A stretch of DNA of 64,000 nucleotides from the NCBI RefSeq assembly GCF_037392515.1, contig NC_090287.1, positions 13,381,001-13,445,000 of the forward strand. Direction: 5' to 3'. The translations under genes and the position numbers were made by a program. The DNA is from Haliotis asinina. Taxonomy: Eukaryota > Mollusca > Gastropoda > Lepetellida > Haliotidae. A model generated the notes under the pieces. It did not search any database, was not told the origin of the DNA, and worked only from the letters and a program-made list of their open reading frames with translations. Shown here piece by piece: positions 61,041 through 64,000 of the stretch; the first letter of the stretch is position 1; each line of letters starts with the position of its first letter.

Positions 61041-61277
61041 TGAGTGAGTTTAGTTTTACGCCGCACTCAGCAATATTCCAGCAATATGGCGGCGGTCTGT
61101 AAGTATTCGAGTCCCGACCAGGCAATCCAGTGATCAACAACATGAGCATCGATCTGCGCAATTGGGAACCGATGACATGTGTCAACCAAGTCACCGAACC
61201 TGACCATGCATAGTCGCATTTCATGGCAAGCATGGGTTGCTGAAGGCCTGCCTATTCTACCCCAGAGCTTCACGGGT
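61041..61277 (-). mobile_element. SINE family A, near-full copy with 13-bp TSD
   Basis: Flanked by identical CTGAAAGCGACAG at 61028-61040 and 61278-61290. It has tail 'tgagtgagtttagttttacg', full middle, and head 'aggcctgcctattctacccc' plus 'cttcacgggt'. A deletion of about 35 bp removes 'acccgatcccgttagtcgcctcttacgacaag'-type sequence near 61205. Confidence 0.95.
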
Positions 61278-61351
61278 CTGAAAGCGACAGAATTTATTAG
61301 GCGTAAGAGGCAAACCTGGAGTGAACAGTATGTGAATAGATCACTGAAAAT

Positions 61352-61594
61352 CAGCGAGTGAGTGATTGAGTTTAGTTTTACGCCACTCTCAGTAATATTC
61401 CAGCTTTATGGCGGCGGCCTGTAAATAATCGAGTCTGGACCAGACAGTACAGTGATAAAAAACATGAGCATCAATCTACGCAACTGGGATCCAATGACAT
61501 GTGTCAACCAAGTCGCCTCTTACAACAAGCATAGTCGCCTTTTGTGGCAAGCATGCGTTGCTGAAGACCTATTCCCCCCGGATCTTCACGGATC
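61352..61594 (-). mobile_element. SINE family A copy with 8-bp TSD
   Basis: CTGAAAAT occurs at 61344-61351 and 61595-61602. The copy carries tail, middle and head ('gaagacctattccccccgg', 'cttcacggatc'), with 'agcgagcctgacc…gttagtc' deleted between 'caaccaagtc' and 'gcctcttac'. Confidence 0.88.
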
Positions 61595-62114
61595 CTGAAA
61601 ATTATTGGTAACTCCGGTTGGAACGTCGTGAGTTATACCGACACCAACTACATATGGTTTGAATTTGCATTTGGCGTGCAATGAACTATATGCAGTTACA
61701 GAATTCAAACGGTAGGCTGTATATTCTGTCTGCGAAACAATGTTCATGACACGTCACTGTTTACGTCGTAGGCGCAATGTAATGTTCATGTAATATACAA
61801 CATAACACAAGATACATTCAATATGCACTTGGAAAAAACAGGATGGCATAGTTTATCTGCTAGAATTGGTATCTTTCGGACACAGAGTCCACGCCAATGT
61901 CTGAGGCGCTATGCAATGAACATGCAATATACAATATGAAACAATATACATGCAATTATTGAGGCAACGTGGTATACAGAATAATTAGATTATCTCCCTT
62001 TCCATGTCTTCATTTCATTGTAATGTTCATGCAAGTAACAACGGGAGACAGTAACACACTACAGAATCATTAAAGGCTTCAGTCATCGCACTGTAATGTA
62101 CATGCAATGCAGAA

Positions 62115-62599
62115 GATGAGAGAAAGTGTTGACACAATCCAGCACGGCATCGAGGGATTCATTGCACACCTCATGTACTGAATTACCTGTGCAGTTGATT
62201 ACACGGTATGAGAACAAGGCAGGCAGCTGTTACATGCAAGTATAATAATACACGTACATAAGTACTGTATCATCTGTAATTTCATAGCCTAATCTGAGGT
62301 AAAATTCCAAAATTGTACTTCAATTTTAGGTGTATGATCTTACTGATATCGAATGTAATACGTTTGCGTCAGTCATCATCAAGCCATCATCGTTAAATCT
62401 GAGATATTGACATATACTTAATGCATTACTTGCCTCCGCCAGACAGTCATTATGGGGATAATGGCGGAACGGGAATATGATAGAGAGACGGCAGAAACAT
62501 TAGCCCGAGATATAGGAAGGAATGCAGAGGGGGTTGAAGAGAGCGAGGGGGATTTCGAGCAGCTGCAGCGTTTCTGTGAAGGAGGGGTGTGACTCGTGT
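62115..62599. other. No recognisable gene
   Basis: It contains the 3' arm of a possible hairpin (62160-62186, see findings); otherwise nothing recognised. Confidence 0.35.
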
Positions 62600-63340
62600 T
62601 ATGGCGTCTATGATTGTATGTGTGTGTGTCCTAAGTTGACAGGCACAACGATGTTATGGCCTCTGTGACTGTGTGTGTGTTATTGTGTTAAGTTGACAGG
62701 CACAGCGGTGTTATGGCCTCCGTGGCACTATGTGTGTTATTGTGTTAAGCTGACAGGCACAGCGGTGTTATGGCCTCTGTGACTGTGTGTGTGTTATTGT
62801 GTTAAGTTGACAGGCACAGCGGTGTTATGGCCTCCGTGGCACTATGTGTGTTATTGTGTTAAGCTGACAGGCACAGCGGTGTTATGGCCTCCGTGACACT
62901 GTGTGTGTGTATTATTGTGTTAAGTTGACAGGCACAGCGGTGTTATGGCCTCCGTGGCACTGTGTGTGTGTTATTGTGTTAAGCTGACAGGCACAGCGGT
63001 GTTATGGCCTCCGTGACACTGTGTGTGTGTTATTGTGTTAAGTTGACAGGCACAGCGGTGTTATGGCCTCCCTGACACTGTGTGTGTTATTGTGTTAAGC
63101 TGACAGGCACAGCAGTGTTATGGCCTCCGTGACACTGTGTGTGTGTTATTGTGTTAAGTTGACAGGCACAGCGATGTTATGGCCTCCGTGGCACTGTGTG
63201 TGTTATTGTGTTAAGCTGACAGGCACAGCGGTGTTATGGCCTCCGTGACACTGTGTGTGTGTTATTGTGTTAAGCTGACAGGCACAGCGATGTTATGGCC
63301 TCCCTGACACTGTGTGTGTGTGTTACGTTGACAAACAGAA
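62600..63340. repeat. 57-61-bp minisatellite, 12-13 units, dimeric
   Basis: Unit: GACAGGCACAGCGGTGTTAT, then GGCCTCCGTGACAC, then a variable (TG)n and TTATTGTGTTAAGTT/CT. GACAGG starts at 62637, 62695, 62752, 62809, 62866, 62927, 62986, 63045, 63102, 63161, 63218 and 63277. Units ending AAGTT and AAGCT alternate through most of the array, giving a ~116-118-bp higher-order unit. Confidence 0.95.
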
Positions 63341-63608
63341 CAGTAGTGTGGCCTATGTAACTGTATGTGTTTGTGTGAGTGTGTGTGTGACCGTGTTACT
63401 CTCTCCCCCTGTGTGTGTGCGCGCGCACGTGCGTGTGTCTTAAGGTGACAGGCACAATGGTATATCTGTCTGCCTCTGTATCTGTATGCGTGTGGGTCTT
63501 GAGGTGACACGTGACAAGTGACAAGTACAACGACAGTGTGACCTCGGTAACTGTGCGTATGTGTGTGTGCTTGCATACGTGCGTGTGGATTCAGATGATA
63601 GGCACAGC

Positions 63609-63609
<1 letters not shown>
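63341..63609. repeat. Degenerate continuation of the minisatellite
   Basis: Words 'gacaggcacaatgg', 'gtgacctcggtaactgtg' and 'gataggcacagcg' show the same unit decayed and expanded by TG/GC tracts. Confidence 0.7.

Positions 63610-63682
<73 letters not shown>
63610..63682. repeat. (GT)n microsatellite
   Basis: About 36 GT units. It directly follows 'ggcacagcgatt' and precedes 'cataggcac', so it appears to be an expansion of the TG core of one minisatellite unit. Confidence 0.97.
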
Positions 63683-63685
<3 letters not shown>

Positions 63686-64000
63686 GGGTCATAGGCACAT
63701 GCGTCTGTGGCATGCACGTACTTTAGTGGGAACGATGGGAAGGAAAGGTCAAATGTTGGCCCGTAGTGGGGGTGTGGTGGTAACCACCAGATTCACAATT
63801 CAGTGGACTCGATCTATAAAGAAGAGGAAATACACAAAAACAAAATTGAAATTAGTAGGAATAGACAAGGGCACGAGCGCATGTGTGGGTGATATTTGCT
63901 AGCAAGGGTGGAGGTGGGGAGGGAGTAGATAGACTGTACTGCCCTTGCGTCAGATAAAAAAAAAGATTGTGGATAGAAATAGAGAAAGGAAGATGTGAGA
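63683..64000. other. No recognisable gene
   Basis: Purine-rich end of window; no feature recognised. Confidence 0.35.

Larger units (their letters stand above)
60568..62114. repeat. Recurring ~22-bp GTAATGTTCATGCAATATACAA-like motif cluster
   Basis: Related 22-mers (GTAATGTWCATGCAAT plus RYACAA) start at 60568, 60684, 60973, 61779, 61913, 62020 and 62093, with a partial at 60865. The intervals are mostly 73-134 bp when the two SINE insertions are ignored. Sequence between motifs is much less alike, so this is either a decayed ~110-bp tandem or a set of conserved short sites. Confidence 0.6.

Noticed and set aside
60568..62240. CRISPR-like array suggested by regularly spaced short motifs
   Set aside because: Motif copies are diverged, spacing varies from 73 to over 130 bp and the sequence is eukaryotic.

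Overview
The window looks like gene-poor, repeat-dense nuclear DNA of a marine gastropod, most likely an abalone (Haliotis). This rests on eukaryotic features (tRNA- and 5S-headed SINEs, a non-LTR retrotransposon, Tc1-type elements, long microsatellites, no operons or Shine-Dalgarno sites). It also rests on my recollection that the dispersed repeat carrying GTGAGTGAGTTTAGTTTTACG is common in abalone sequence. No rRNA gene, true tRNA gene, CRISPR array or multi-exon host gene can be supported. The only plausible host coding segment is one signal-peptide exon at 36920-37030 (+).

Layout. 0-6 kb: a 30-bp minisatellite, SINE pieces, a CA tract and otherwise unannotated DNA. 6.7-10.5 kb: a 3.8-kb nested palindrome with ~0.38-kb terminal inverted repeats, no coding capacity of its own, and a decayed Tc1 relic inserted in its right arm. 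10.49-11.78 kb: a 1,290-bp Tc1/mariner element starting 12 bp after the palindrome. 12.5-18.3 kb: paired diverged blocks suggesting an old duplication or two copies of one element, plus a LINE 3' remnant and a pre-miRNA-like hairpin. 19-28 kb: many SINE copies, two with exact 13-14-bp target-site duplications. 28-31.4 kb: an AT/GT microsatellite inside an inverted repeat, then a SINE, then a 5'-truncated non-LTR element (minus strand) with an R2-type C-terminal endonuclease. 32-57 kb: sparse SINEs, long microsatellites and the candidate exon. 58-60 kb: a tRNA-SINE, a 5S-headed SINE and a second Tc1 element (1,289 bp, one frameshift) of the same family as the first. 60.5-62.2 kb: a recurring ~22-bp motif and a strong short hairpin, interrupted by two SINEs. 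62.6-63.7 kb: a dimeric 57-61-bp minisatellite grading into a GT tract.

How parts relate. Two SINE families with different 5' heads share one 3' tail (TGGAATATTGCT... ending in ACTCACTCAC). This implies mobilisation by one partner LINE, which is not obviously the R2-type relic seen here. The two Tc1 copies share TIR core, transposase and an upstream inverted repeat at the same distance from the TIR. Neither is intact: one has a frameshift and lacks a catalytic Asp, the other has a single-base frameshift but keeps the DD34E triad. All homology statements come from reading the sequence; no database search was run.
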